Part shown: one piece after another, positions 1-8,960 of the stretch | Numbering within the stretch: position 1 is the first letter of the stretch | Layout: each line of letters opens with the position of its first letter | Notes under the pieces: model-generated | What the model was told of the DNA's origin: nothing | The model's database searches: none | Seen by the model: only the letters and a program-made list of their open reading frames with translations | From: Bacteroidota bacterium | GTDB lineage: Bacteria; Bacteroidota; Ignavibacteria; Kryptoniales; JAKASW01 | Reading direction: 5' to 3' | Assembly: GCA_021794075.1 (NCBI GenBank) | Contig: JAJYRM010000003.1 | Coordinates: forward strand, 1-64,000 | Length of the DNA: 64,000 nt | Translations under genes and position numbers: made by a program

Positions 1-1460
1 ATTTCGCCGCTCATCCCATTTTGGATCTCCAGCCGCGAAATTTGGCCCGCTATTATCTCGAACAACGATTCATCGACGTTGATGAGGAGGGTGATTAAAT
101 CTCGATCCGCTATCGACAGGCGAAGCTCCTGCCTTCTAGCCTGAGCTGGAATAGCGGGCTTATATTTGGAATGGGAAGACTTTCTCTTCTTAAGCTCCTC
201 GTAGATAGCCTCCTCCCGCAGGCCGAACTTTCCCGAGAGATCTTTGACGTAGAGGTTGACTTTGATGGCGTCATTTATTCTGGCAAGCGACTCGACTATC
301 GATTGGATTATCGCGCCTGTATTGGAAGATGAACCGGCCCGGCGCGCGAGAAGCGTCGCCTTGAATTCAACAATGTTCGAACCATTGCCGATGAGTGCCA
401 TGAACTCCTCGCTTCCCCTCGCGAGCACGTAAGTGTCAGGGTCCTCGCCAGCAGGAAGTTCCACGATGTAGACGTTCAACCCCTGTTCGAGAAGTAAGTC
501 GGATCCTCGCATTGATGCGTCTTGTCCGGCGGTGTCGGCGTCGTAAACGAGATAAACGTTTTGCGTGTATCGTGAGATATGCTGGATCTGCTCGATTGTC
601 AGGGCGGTGCCGCTCGACGCGACCACGTTTCGGATCCCCGACTGATGGAGCGCGATCAAATCGGCGTAGCCCTCCACGAGAATAGCCGAGTCCTTTTCTA
701 TGATCGCGTCCTTCGCCTGGTATATCCCGAAAAGTGTTTTGCCCTTAATGTAAGCGGCTGTCTCGGGGGAATTGATGTACTTTGCTTTCTCATCCGGTTT
801 GAGCGTCCTGCCACCGAACGCTATCACGCTGCCGCCCGCCGAAAAAACTGGGAACATCACTCTCGCCCTGAATCTGTCGTAATAACCTGATCCATCCTGC
901 CTCTTTAGGATGAGCCCCGACTTCTCAATCGTCTTCTCGTTTATTCCTTTTTTCCTCAGGTGGTTGAGAAGCCCATCCCACCTGTCGGGTGCGTAGCCGA
1001 GCATGAATCTATCGATGGATTCGTCGTTGAATTTCCTGCTCTCCTTCATGTACGCGAGCGCTCTTGCCCCTTCGTCGGACCGAAGCATGTCGCGGTAGTA
1101 CCTGACTGCTTTCTCATTTATGTCCAGTACCTCATCGACATCGTTGTGTCTTTCGTCGGAATATGAAGGAAGCGAAATATTTGCCCTCGACGCGAGTTGA
1201 CGAAGCGCTTCACCGAAAGATATCTTCTCGTGCTGGGTCAGAAAAGTAAAAACGTTTCCTCCCGCGCCGCAGCCGAAACAGTGGTACAGTCCTTTCTCGC
1301 GGTTCACTGTGAACGACGGCGTCTTTTCGGTGTGGAACGGACAGAGGCCAAGATAATTCTTACCGCGTTTCTGAAGCCGGACATACTGGGAGATGATGTC
1401 GACTATGTCCGTGGCGCGTCTTACATCTTCTACAATACTATCTGACGAAAATTTGCTCAT
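1..1460 (-). CDS. dnaG: DNA primase DnaG (3' end cut by window edge)
   Basis: Synthesises RNA primers for the replication fork. I translated it from the reverse strand because the ORF track omits it (no stop inside the window). It starts with ATG at 1460 (MSKFSSDS...). The N-terminal CHC2 zinc finger is complete, with ligands C40, H43, C61 and C64 (LCPFHTEKTPSF, YHCFGCGAGGN). The primase core and the TOPRIM domain follow, with EGYADLIALHQ and VYDADTAGQDA carrying the acidic metal ligands. About 486 residues are present; the C-terminal helicase-interaction domain lies beyond position 1. It is divergent from the DUF2064/nadD genes. Identification is secure. Confidence 0.96.
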   Translation of the reverse strand, partial: MSKFSSDSIVEDVRRATDIVDIISQYVRLQKRGKNYLGLCPFHTEKTPSFTVNREKGLYHCFGCGAGGNVFTFLTQHEKISFGEALRQLASRANISLPSYSDERHNDVDEVLDINEKAVRYYRDMLRSDEGARALAYMKESRKFNDESIDRFMLGYAPDRWDGLLNHLRKKGINEKTIEKSGLILKRQDGSGYYDRFRARVMFPVFSAGGSVIAFGGRTLKPDEKAKYINSPETAAYIKGKTLFGIYQAKDAIIEKDSAILVEGYADLIALHQSGIRNVVASSGTALTIEQIQHISRYTQNVYLVYDADTAGQDASMRGSDLLLEQGLNVYIVELPAGEDPDTYVLARGSEEFMALIGNGSNIVEFKATLLARRAGSSSNTGAIIQSIVESLARINDAIKVNLYVKDLSGKFGLREEAIYEELKKRKSSHSKYKPAIPAQARRQELRLSIADRDLITLLINVDESLFEIIAGQISRLEIQNGMSGE

Positions 1461-1691
1461 GCTTATCGGGGATGATGGTGTGGGTAACGAACCTGTCTCA
1501 CGAACGAACCTTTGTTGAGCGGAGAGCTGACATATCGATGTTACCCGTGTGCTCCGCAACCACAGAACATAATCAAGCGTGCTCTGATATTCAATCGTGG
1601 ATACATCACGCGCGTTGATCGCGTGTCAAAAGTCAAATTGCATCCGCGACTTTCTTGAATATTGTTTGGATGGATTATAACTTTTCAATGC

Positions 1692-2387
1692 ATGACAGAA
1701 AAATCACTGCTCGTCGTTTCGCGAACTCCACTCCCAAAAGAAGTGAAGACTAATCTTGTGCCTCCTCTAACGAACGAAGAGGCCGCTGAGCTGCACGCTT
1801 CACTGCTGTTCGATATTGTCGAGCGGGCGGCGCTCCATTTGCACGTGCAGCCGTACGTATACTTCGATCCGGCCGATGCCCGCGCCGATTTTGAACATGT
1901 CTTTCGTCACGCGAGTTTCGAATACAAACTCAAGCCCGCGATCGGGAGCAAGTTGTCCGATAAGATTTCCAACGCGGTGGATAATGTCTTCTCCGATGGG
2001 ACGAAAAAGTTGATATATCTCGATGTCGATGCGGCGCTTATGTCGCTACAGGCGATAAGGCATTCTTATGACCTTCTCAGTCTTGACGACGACGTGGTCG
2101 TACTCGCGCCAGATGAAGTCAATCAGCTCTACATGGTGGGTCTAAAGAAGCCTCACGTCCAGATTTTCGACGCGATGAACTCCAAGGACCCATTCGAGGT
2201 TTCGATGAAGATCTCGGCTCCGATTTCAGCGATGCTTTTTACGCTTGATCGATTCCACTGCATGCGCGATCTCACCGGCCTCAGGAGAGTCTTCAACACT
2301 TTTACGAGAAACGGCCACATCATCGAGCAAGCCCGCCGCACGACTGATTTTCTACTCGGTTTGAAGGAAAAGTACAGCGAGATTTGA
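1692..2387 (+). CDS. DUF2064 / TIGR04282-type glycosyltransferase-like protein
   Basis: 231 residues from ATG 1692; the track's TTG start at 1662 is 10 codons earlier and has no better ribosome site. The N-terminus has the pattern of the DUF2064 (nucleotide-diphospho-sugar transferase fold) family: SRTPLPKEVKTNLVPPLT, then AAELHASLLFD. The family is usually annotated only as a glycosyltransferase-like protein of unknown substrate. The usual KTRL is KTNL here, so a basic residue often found in the nucleotide-binding loop is absent and activity is uncertain. The stop shares bases with an ATG of the next reading frame (TGATG), so it is probably cotranscribed with nadD. Confidence 0.6.
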   Translation: MTEKSLLVVSRTPLPKEVKTNLVPPLTNEEAAELHASLLFDIVERAALHLHVQPYVYFDPADARADFEHVFRHASFEYKLKPAIGSKLSDKISNAVDNVFSDGTKKLIYLDVDAALMSLQAIRHSYDLLSLDDDVVVLAPDEVNQLYMVGLKKPHVQIFDAMNSKDPFEVSMKISAPISAMLFTLDRFHCMRDLTGLRRVFNTFTRNGHIIEQARRTTDFLLGLKEKYSEI

Positions 2388-2437
2388 TGGGCGAGAGATC
2401 CTTTCAGAGGGTTTCTTCCGGTTCGAAGGATCCCACG

Positions 2438-3019
2438 GTGAAGAAGCTGGGGATTTTCGGCGGTACATTTAATCCACCTCACTTAGCTCACCTGCTTGCT
2501 GCCGAAGGAGTGAGAGATCAACTGAAACTCGATAAGGTCTTTTTCGTTCCCGCGGCGGTTCCTCCACATAAACAAAAAGAGAATATTGTTCCGGCAAAAC
2601 ACCGTCTCGAGATGGTGAGGCTTGCGATTGAAGGGAACCGTTACTTTGATTTGTCGGATATAGAGCTCCACAGGAAGGGGCCATCATATACGATCGATAC
2701 CGTGCGCGAGATGAAGCGGTCATATCCTAACGACGAACTTTACTTCATAATGGGAATAGACCTCCTGACTGAATTCGATACATGGAAGGAGCCCGGCAAA
2801 ATACTCGAAGAGTGCAGGTTGGTGGCGATGAATCGCCCGGGGTTCGATCTGGCTGTCGTCGACAAAGATCTCTTATTGCGTGTCGAATTGGTAAATGTTC
2901 CAAGCGTCGATATTTCATCGACCAATATCCGGAGAAGGGTGAAGTCAGGCCGGTCGATAAGATATCTTGTTACGCAGGATGTCGAAGAATATATACGGCG
3001 TAATTCAATCTACCTGTAA
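2438..3019 (+). CDS. nadD: nicotinate-nucleotide adenylyltransferase NadD
   Basis: Adenylates nicotinate mononucleotide to deamido-NAD in NAD biosynthesis. The N-terminus carries the nucleotidyltransferase signature GIFGGTFNPPHLAHLL (HxxH motif), and the C-terminal half has SSTNIRRRV, the ISSTxIR motif that binds ATP phosphates. I chose GTG 2438 (VKKLGIFGG) because GAAGGA sits 7 bases upstream and NadD proteins normally begin just before the GIFGG strand; ATG 2387, overlapping the previous stop, would add 17 residues without family counterpart. The product is 193 residues, normal for the family. Confidence 0.93.
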   Translation: MKKLGIFGGTFNPPHLAHLLAAEGVRDQLKLDKVFFVPAAVPPHKQKENIVPAKHRLEMVRLAIEGNRYFDLSDIELHRKGPSYTIDTVREMKRSYPNDELYFIMGIDLLTEFDTWKEPGKILEECRLVAMNRPGFDLAVVDKDLLLRVELVNVPSVDISSTNIRRRVKSGRSIRYLVTQDVEEYIRRNSIYL

Positions 3020-3109
3020 GTTGTTGCTTGTCAAGGAATTGTAATTCGGCCCCATGCATTTTATATTTATTCAAAAGTGATAACCTAATTTCAAATGGAG
3101 TGTGAGAGA

Positions 3110-4531
3110 ATGAAGAAGTACAGTCTACTGGCGCCTCTTATCGGCCTTTTAGCCGTGAGTTTTGCTTTCGTCGGCTTCCAGTGCTCGTCCGCTGAGTTGA
3201 CGAGTGCGAAACTTTACATGCAAAAGAGTGAATGGAACAAGGCTGAGTCTGAGCTCGAAAAAGCCGTCAAGAAGGATTCCCTCGACGAAGAAAGCTGGTA
3301 CTACCTTGGGATTGTGCGGGGTGAGAAGCAGGATTATGCGGGGCTAATGGATGCCTTCGCTCATGCTAAGAAGATCTCAGCTGCTCACGATTCAGACATT
3401 GTTCAGGTAAGGCTTCATTACTGGGTCGGGGCTTATAATCAGGGGAGTAGAGATCTTCAGAAGGGAAGAGATACTTCTTCTTATTATCAGACTGCTTTAA
3501 AAATGTTCAAGGGCGCTGTGCTTCTGGAGCCTGACAGCACCATGGGGTACAGAGGCCTCGCTTACACTTACCTTAACATGGACAATGAAGACAGTGCCAT
3601 CGCGCCTCTCCAAGTCCTGTGGCATAGAGATAAAGACGAAAATGCCGCGAAGCTCCTTGGAGAGATCTACTACGAAAAGGGACGTAATCTGAAATTGAAG
3701 TTCGAGAACGCCAACGCGGATAAAATTAAAATCGCTGAAGGTCTCGCGGCTCTAAAGACTGGAATCAGTAAGTATGATGTCACCTCCGATATCGGTCAGC
3801 CGGATGAGAAGGCTAGCGAGCCTGCGCGCAAAGTGAAGCAGGGTCGGAAGATGGTCGAGATCCCTTCCAGAGAGGTCTGGACATATAAGAAACTCGGCCT
3901 GACGCTCACCTTCCAGCCCGACACGCTTGCTGAAAAGAAAGTGGACTTTGTCTACAATCCGAACATCGATTCGACAGACTACAAACTTGCTTTCGCCGAA
4001 TTTCAAAAGGGACTGGCTGTTTTGAGGCCGGCGAGTGAAATGTATCCGACCGATGCGAGCATCATGACGGTTCTTACGAACTGCTATATCGGAGCGGACA
4101 TGACCCAGGAAGCAGCCGACGCGTTCAAGCTGGCCGCTGAGAAGAATCCTGACAACAAAGACTTTCAGTACAATTACGGAGTGATTCTCCTCCGGGCCAA
4201 TAAATATCCGGAGGCGATTGCTGAGTTCGAGAAGACGCTGAAGATAGATCCGGAATATTGGAACGCCGTCTACAACATGGGCGCTTCCTACGTTAACTGG
4301 GGAGTCGAGATTCAGGACAACGCCTCCCAGAACAGCGACCCGGATTCGCTTCGCAAGGCCGTCAGCGCCAAGTTTGGGAAGGCGCTCCCATATCTTGAGA
4401 AGTTCTCTAGCTACAAGCCCGCGGATCCGAACATCTGGGATCTCCTTGGGAAAGTGTATGCTTATTTGAACGAGGTTAAGAAGGCACAGGACGCTATGCA
4501 GAAGGCAGACTCGCTCAGGAATTTACATTAA
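3110..4531 (+). CDS. TPR-repeat lipoprotein with an inserted BamE-like segment
   Basis: 473 residues from ATG 3110, which has GGAG 9 bases upstream; the track start is 5 codons earlier. A hydrophobic signal segment ends in FVGFQC, so C25 may be a lipidated cysteine although the lipobox is atypical. Tetratricopeptide-like helix pairs occupy about residues 30-200 and 300-470 (for example KNPDNKDFQYNYGVILL and KIDPEYWNAVYNMG). Between them, about residues 213-285, is a segment starting GISKYDVTSDIGQPDEKA and continuing VWTYKKLGLTLTF, the pattern of SmpA/BamE folds (GMTKxEVxxxLGxP ... WxY). Probably an envelope scaffold protein; partner unknown. It is followed by a clear terminator, so it ends its transcription unit. 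Confidence 0.75.
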   Translation: MKKYSLLAPLIGLLAVSFAFVGFQCSSAELTSAKLYMQKSEWNKAESELEKAVKKDSLDEESWYYLGIVRGEKQDYAGLMDAFAHAKKISAAHDSDIVQVRLHYWVGAYNQGSRDLQKGRDTSSYYQTALKMFKGAVLLEPDSTMGYRGLAYTYLNMDNEDSAIAPLQVLWHRDKDENAAKLLGEIYYEKGRNLKLKFENANADKIKIAEGLAALKTGISKYDVTSDIGQPDEKASEPARKVKQGRKMVEIPSREVWTYKKLGLTLTFQPDTLAEKKVDFVYNPNIDSTDYKLAFAEFQKGLAVLRPASEMYPTDASIMTVLTNCYIGADMTQEAADAFKLAAEKNPDNKDFQYNYGVILLRANKYPEAIAEFEKTLKIDPEYWNAVYNMGASYVNWGVEIQDNASQNSDPDSLRKAVSAKFGKALPYLEKFSSYKPADPNIWDLLGKVYAYLNEVKKAQDAMQKADSLRNLH

Positions 4532-4554
4532 GAAATACGGAGTTTCATAGAACG

Positions 4555-4594
4555 GCCGCTGGACTGGCAAACCGCCGATCCAGCGGCTTTTTTT
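4555..4594 (+). terminator. rho-independent terminator after the TPR gene
   Basis: GCCGCTGGA pairs perfectly with TCCAGCGGC over a 15-base loop and is followed by seven T residues and a further T-rich stretch. It lies 24 bases after the TPR stop codon. Confidence 0.9.
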
Positions 4595-4734
4595 AATATT
4601 TTTTTTTGGAATAGAATGGTTTTGAACTTATTCTTAGAGGTATTTTTACACGATGAGGACAAGGCGGCAAGCGTGCGGAGCTATATCAATATTGCGACGT
4701 GTTACGGAACACCGTGCAAATTCAGGAGTTTATT

Positions 4735-5052
4735 ATGCCAGAAGACAAAAACGTTCCACAGCAGATTAATATCGAGCTCGGCGACAAGGAGGCGGAAGGG
4801 ATTTATTCAAACCTTGCGATCATTTCGCACTCCCCCGCGGAGTTTATCATAGACTTTACTAGGCTGCTGCCTGGAGTGCCAAAGGCCAAGGTGCACGCCA
4901 GAATAATAATGACGCCTCAGCATGCGAAGATGCTGCTAGGTGCGCTTCGCGAGAACGTCGAGAAGTATGAACGGACATTTGGTGAGATAAAAGTGTTCGC
5001 GGGCCCCGTCCCGCCGACCGCGCCTTTCGGCTTTCAGTCCCCAGGCGCGTAA
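4735..5052 (+). CDS. DUF3467 family protein
   Basis: 105 residues from ATG 4735, which has AGGAG 8 bases upstream; the track start at 4699 is upstream of this site. The sequence matches the DUF3467 pattern: QQINIELGDKEAEGIYSNLA, then HSPAEFIIDF, and MTPQHAKMLLGALRENVEKYE near the C-terminus. The family is small, cytosolic and common in Bacteroidota and relatives; its function is not established. No signal peptide or membrane segment is present. It is a single gene between the terminator upstream and a 215-base gap downstream. Confidence 0.85.
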   Translation: MPEDKNVPQQINIELGDKEAEGIYSNLAIISHSPAEFIIDFTRLLPGVPKAKVHARIIMTPQHAKMLLGALRENVEKYERTFGEIKVFAGPVPPTAPFGFQSPGA

Positions 5053-5157
5053 CAATTTTCTTTTAAGTGTTGGCAACGTTGTGTAACGAGGTTCTCTCGG
5101 CAAAAAGGACGCTTTAAGTAACGGCAGATTCTTCCGATGTAAAAGGAGTATAGCCGT

Positions 5158-5208
5158 ATGCGTAAAGCTGTGACCCAAGACAATTATTCAATTACTGGGT
5201 TGTCTTAA
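5158..5208 (+). CDS. possible 16-residue leader peptide ORF
   Basis: A short frame MRKAVTQDNYSITGLS follows a good ribosome site (AAAAGGAG, 9 bases before ATG) in the gap before the large lipoprotein gene. AAGACAA within it can pair with TTGTCTT at its end. A translated leader is possible, but a frame this short can arise by chance and there is no T-run to make an attenuator. Confidence 0.2.
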   Translation: MRKAVTQDNYSITGLS

Positions 5209-5267
5209 CTTTTCCGCGAGAGAGCAGCTCGTTGAGTGAATCCCATAACAATTAGAAGGAGTCCCCT

Positions 5268-7358
5268 ATGAAGAAGGGAGTACCGTACGCCATATTTGTG
5301 GCGCTTCTCCTGACCATGGCCGGATGTTCGAAATACAAGGTGGCGTCTTTCGTGATGCCGACGTGGAACATGCAGCTATCAGCACCGATTTTCAATCGGA
5401 CTTATACGCTTTTACAGATGATATCCAAGGACACACTCCAGGTATCAAACGGTGACACGACTTTCCTGTTGCCGAACTCCCAAACTCAAGTTTTCACTTT
5501 GCTAAGATCTCAGAACCTGAACGGCGTGTCGGTTGGGAGCAACCTGAAGATCGGCGCTGTGCCGCAGACTAACGTCGCCCAGAGCCCGAAGGATTTTACA
5601 ATTACCAACCCGCCGTCCATCCACTACGCTTTGGTGAACCCAGGCATCGTGACGGGAACCGTTCCTTTCGTCCCCGCGATTCCAAAGCAGTCGGAGACGA
5701 TCACACCGGCAGACGCATTTACTAACTTCAAGACCGCTACGCTTAAGAGCGGTGATTTGACGGTTACAATTCACAACGGTTATCCTTCGCCCATCGATTT
5801 CGTCAACGGACTCAATTTGATCGATGCTAACGGACAGCCCATCAATATCCCTGTTCCTAATAATTCCATAGGTGCAAACCAGACAGTTACTCTGCCGATT
5901 GTTTCGCTGGCCAACAGGACGCTTTCAGATCAACCTTCGGTCACGTTTACCGATAGTTCGAAAGGCTCGTCTTCGGCCGCAACGATACAATCCGATACTA
6001 CGATATCATTCTCGGCCACTATGACGAATGTTCACGTGTCGTCTGCTAATGCCATAGTTCCCGCGCAGCCTGACATCGTAATCGACTCGAGCATCGTTAT
6101 ACAGGACGGCAACAAGGTCCAGACCGCATCTATCGATACCGGAAGCGTCAGCCTAACGGTGCGAAACAATTATAATATCAGTATACCGGTCAGTCTTACC
6201 ATTCCCGGACTGACGCGGAACGGCGTGTCCCTCACGCGGAGCTTCACGCTAAGTCCAAAAGGAACTTCGGGAAGTATTTATTCGGCGCCAATATCTCTTA
6301 ACGGTTATACTCTCAGCATGGCTAATCCCACGACCGGCGCCCCTTCCGATTCGCTAAGTTACAGCGTCACGGCCCAAATACCGGGATCGAACGGAAGCTA
6401 CGTTAATATCGCGACGACCGATTCCATCAATGCTTCATTCCAACTTACCGGCCTTCAGCTTTCGTCTTTCACCGGCGAAGTTCATCTCGCGAATCCGATC
6501 AATATATCTCCCGACACGCAGAAGGTAGATCTTGGATCATTCACGTCGAAGTTCAACGGCGCGATCCTTTTCGGACCAGGGACGACGCTTCAGCTGAGAA
6601 TAAACAGCATAGGTTTCCCTTGCGAGGCGCATATATCACTCATACCTACGAGCAGCGAGTATCTCTCTCTCCCTGCTGTCGATTCCGCGGTCGTGGATAC
6701 CACCATTTATCCGAATCAGACAAACGTGATAACGCTCGGACAGAATTTCGTGAATGCCCTGAATCATTTCTCGGAAGTTCACAAGACGATTCCAGACAGG
6801 TTCATAATCAGCGGTTATGTAATCGTAAATCCGGGCGGTACCGCGATCGGGTCCGTGAAGAGCACCGACATGGTCAGCGGGAACGGAACGATAACGATGC
6901 CGTTAGACCTTGGAATAATCAACGCGCAGTATTCTGACACGACCAAGTCTGCCGTAATAACCGATTCGAGTACTTCCGCGAAACTCGATAATGTGGATAG
7001 TGGTAGCGTAGTCATCGAGGTGTGGAACGGTCTGCCGCTGCAGGTTACCATGAGCGGTCAGCTGATCGATACGACGACTCACGCCGTCGTGATGAATTTC
7101 CCGAGTGACAGCATTTATATTCCTGCTGCTCAAATCAACCCCGATGGTAGCGTGAAGGATTCTGTGTTCAGCAAGAACATTGTCTCACTGACTGCGGCGC
7201 AGGCCAGGGATCTCGGAAAGAGTTACATGAGATTCTTCTTCAGAGTCGAAACACCGCCGGGGGCGACCACGGTGCCGTTCAAGAAGGATAACGATATTTC
7301 CGTGAGGGTCTACGGCAATTTTGCCCTCAAGGTTGACAAAAACCTGACCGGAAAGTGA
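5268..7358 (+). CDS. large surface lipoprotein with three beta-sandwich-like repeats
   Basis: 696 residues; AAGGAG lies just upstream of ATG. The signal peptide ends with the lipobox LTMAGC, so C20 should be lipidated. The rest is low in charge and rich in Ser, Thr, Asn and Val, typical of exported beta-sandwich proteins. Three segments resemble one another: LKSGDLTVTIHNGYPSPIDF (about 158), IDTGSVSLTVRNNYNISIPV (about 288) and VDSGSVVIEVWNGLPLQVTM (about 574), suggesting repeated Ig-like domains. I recognise no catalytic motif. It sits 11 bases before a DUF5723-like outer-membrane barrel gene, so the two products probably act together at the outer membrane. Function unknown. Confidence 0.7.
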   Translation: MKKGVPYAIFVALLLTMAGCSKYKVASFVMPTWNMQLSAPIFNRTYTLLQMISKDTLQVSNGDTTFLLPNSQTQVFTLLRSQNLNGVSVGSNLKIGAVPQTNVAQSPKDFTITNPPSIHYALVNPGIVTGTVPFVPAIPKQSETITPADAFTNFKTATLKSGDLTVTIHNGYPSPIDFVNGLNLIDANGQPINIPVPNNSIGANQTVTLPIVSLANRTLSDQPSVTFTDSSKGSSSAATIQSDTTISFSATMTNVHVSSANAIVPAQPDIVIDSSIVIQDGNKVQTASIDTGSVSLTVRNNYNISIPVSLTIPGLTRNGVSLTRSFTLSPKGTSGSIYSAPISLNGYTLSMANPTTGAPSDSLSYSVTAQIPGSNGSYVNIATTDSINASFQLTGLQLSSFTGEVHLANPINISPDTQKVDLGSFTSKFNGAILFGPGTTLQLRINSIGFPCEAHISLIPTSSEYLSLPAVDSAVVDTTIYPNQTNVITLGQNFVNALNHFSEVHKTIPDRFIISGYVIVNPGGTAIGSVKSTDMVSGNGTITMPLDLGIINAQYSDTTKSAVITDSSTSAKLDNVDSGSVVIEVWNGLPLQVTMSGQLIDTTTHAVVMNFPSDSIYIPAAQINPDGSVKDSVFSKNIVSLTAAQARDLGKSYMRFFFRVETPPGATTVPFKKDNDISVRVYGNFALKVDKNLTGK

Positions 7359-7369
7359 GGAGAGGGAAA

Positions 7370-8833
7370 ATGAAGAGAATATTAGTCCTTACGGCCCTTT
7401 TCCTGCTTCCGTTGTTCAGCCTTCAGGCACAACAAATTGCGAGCAGCAGGCTCATCTCCATGGGCGGAGTTTCTACAGCGGTGTCTTCAGATGTGGACGC
7501 CATCGGCACAAATCCCGCGAATCTGCTGGCGAACTCGGGCGGCAAAGTTGTCGTCGAACTCGCTCCTATCAGTTTGAGAGCAGGCACTGATTTCTTGAGC
7601 CTTAATCTCTATAACAACTACTTTACCGGGACCGGCCAGGTAGACAGCGCTGGCAACAAGATCGGGAAGTATCTGACAGCGGCAGATAAGCAGAGTATAC
7701 TCGACGCTTTTCCTGGCGGAGTCGGGACTGTGCTTACCGACGTGAATATTCGTGATTTGGGCGTATCGGTTAGGAACAATGATTTCGCTCTTGGCTTCTC
7801 AATCGACGACCGGATAGGCGCGCGCGCGACGGTTCCCAACTCATTCGTACTATTTGCTCTCAACGGGAATGCTCCCGGATCCAATTTCTCGTGGAACAAC
7901 ATTAGTTCGAAAGCGTGGTGGTACAGAAGCTATAACGCGGATTTTGCGATGAGTCTTCCGAATCCGATTGTGATTCCGAAGGACATCGCGAAGAATTTCA
8001 ACGTCGGTATTGGAGTGAAGTACGTCACCGGTATCGCGTATGCCTCAGCGCAGTCGAACAACAGCTATCTGCAGACTGACTCCGCAAACTACGCATTTAA
8101 CGTGGGGCTGGGATTCAACGGACTGCGTGCCGGGATATTAAGCAACGAGATATCAAAGGCGATGAAGAGCAATGTCGGCGACACGGTGACAAATTTCAAT
8201 CCGTTTTCTCCTGCCGGTTCCGGATTTGGTTTTGATCTAGGCGGCTCGGCAAGGATTCTCGACTTTATTAAGGTCGGCGCGAGCTTCACAGATATCGGTA
8301 GCATATCGTGGACAAAGAATACAATAAGAACTTCCGGCGACACTTCTTTTACTTTTAACGGGTTTTCACCTGCCGAAGCCGGGGTTCCTAACGCGACAAG
8401 CAACGTCGACAGCCTGAATAACGCTTTCAAGAATTTCTTCAAGAACAGGGATTCCGTATCGTCTGGGTTCACTACTCCTCTTCCAACTCGCTTCAACCTC
8501 GGCGCAGCGGTAAATGTGGATGAGGTCTTCCCGTCGATACCTGGCCAGCTTACACTCGCGGTGGATTACCACCAGGGGCTTAACAACTCCCTCGGTAATT
8601 CAACAGTTCCCGAGCTTGACTTTGGAGCGGAGTGGAAGCCAGTGGGCGTTCTTCCGATAAGGACAGGCGTAGGATTCGGAGGCGCTTACGGTTTCCGATG
8701 GGCGCTAGGCATCGGCATCGATATGCCGTTCTGGGATATCGATCTTGGCGTTGGAACGTTCAATGACGTGGTCGCGTTCAATAGCGCAAAGAACCTCTCG
8801 GTGACACTAAGCTTTCTCAAGTTCAGATTCTGA
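7370..8833 (+). CDS. outer-membrane beta-barrel protein, DUF5723/PorV-like
   Basis: 487 residues from ATG 7370, preceded by GGAGAGGG; the track start is 5 codons earlier. The signal peptide is MKRILVLTALFLLPLFSLQAQ. Next comes SSRLISMGGVSTAVSSDVDAIGTNPANLL, the GG...D....NPA pattern found at the start of OmpP1/FadL-, PorV- and DUF5723-type barrels. Alternating hydrophobic strands run to the C-terminus, which ends in aromatic KFRF as expected for a final barrel strand. It is the second gene of a pair with the preceding lipoprotein and is closed by a strong terminator. The exact role, transport or surface assembly, cannot be read from the sequence. Confidence 0.75.
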   Translation: MKRILVLTALFLLPLFSLQAQQIASSRLISMGGVSTAVSSDVDAIGTNPANLLANSGGKVVVELAPISLRAGTDFLSLNLYNNYFTGTGQVDSAGNKIGKYLTAADKQSILDAFPGGVGTVLTDVNIRDLGVSVRNNDFALGFSIDDRIGARATVPNSFVLFALNGNAPGSNFSWNNISSKAWWYRSYNADFAMSLPNPIVIPKDIAKNFNVGIGVKYVTGIAYASAQSNNSYLQTDSANYAFNVGLGFNGLRAGILSNEISKAMKSNVGDTVTNFNPFSPAGSGFGFDLGGSARILDFIKVGASFTDIGSISWTKNTIRTSGDTSFTFNGFSPAEAGVPNATSNVDSLNNAFKNFFKNRDSVSSGFTTPLPTRFNLGAAVNVDEVFPSIPGQLTLAVDYHQGLNNSLGNSTVPELDFGAEWKPVGVLPIRTGVGFGGAYGFRWALGIGIDMPFWDIDLGVGTFNDVVAFNSAKNLSVTLSFLKFRF

Positions 8834-8858
8834 AGTCGATCGTTATGTGTGAATTATC

Positions 8859-8893
8859 AAGAGCATCCCGGCTGTCCGGGATGCTCTTTTTTT
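8859..8893 (+). terminator. strong rho-independent terminator
   Basis: GAGCATCCCGG and CCGGGATGCTC form a perfect 11-base stem over a 4-base loop, extended by flanking A/T pairs and followed by seven T residues. It closes the lipoprotein/barrel unit. Confidence 0.95.
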
Positions 8894-8960
8894 ATGCCTC
8901 AACACTTGATTACGCCTTCTGCGCTGGCTATACTAAGGCTGGTGAACGGTTAGTTCCTTA

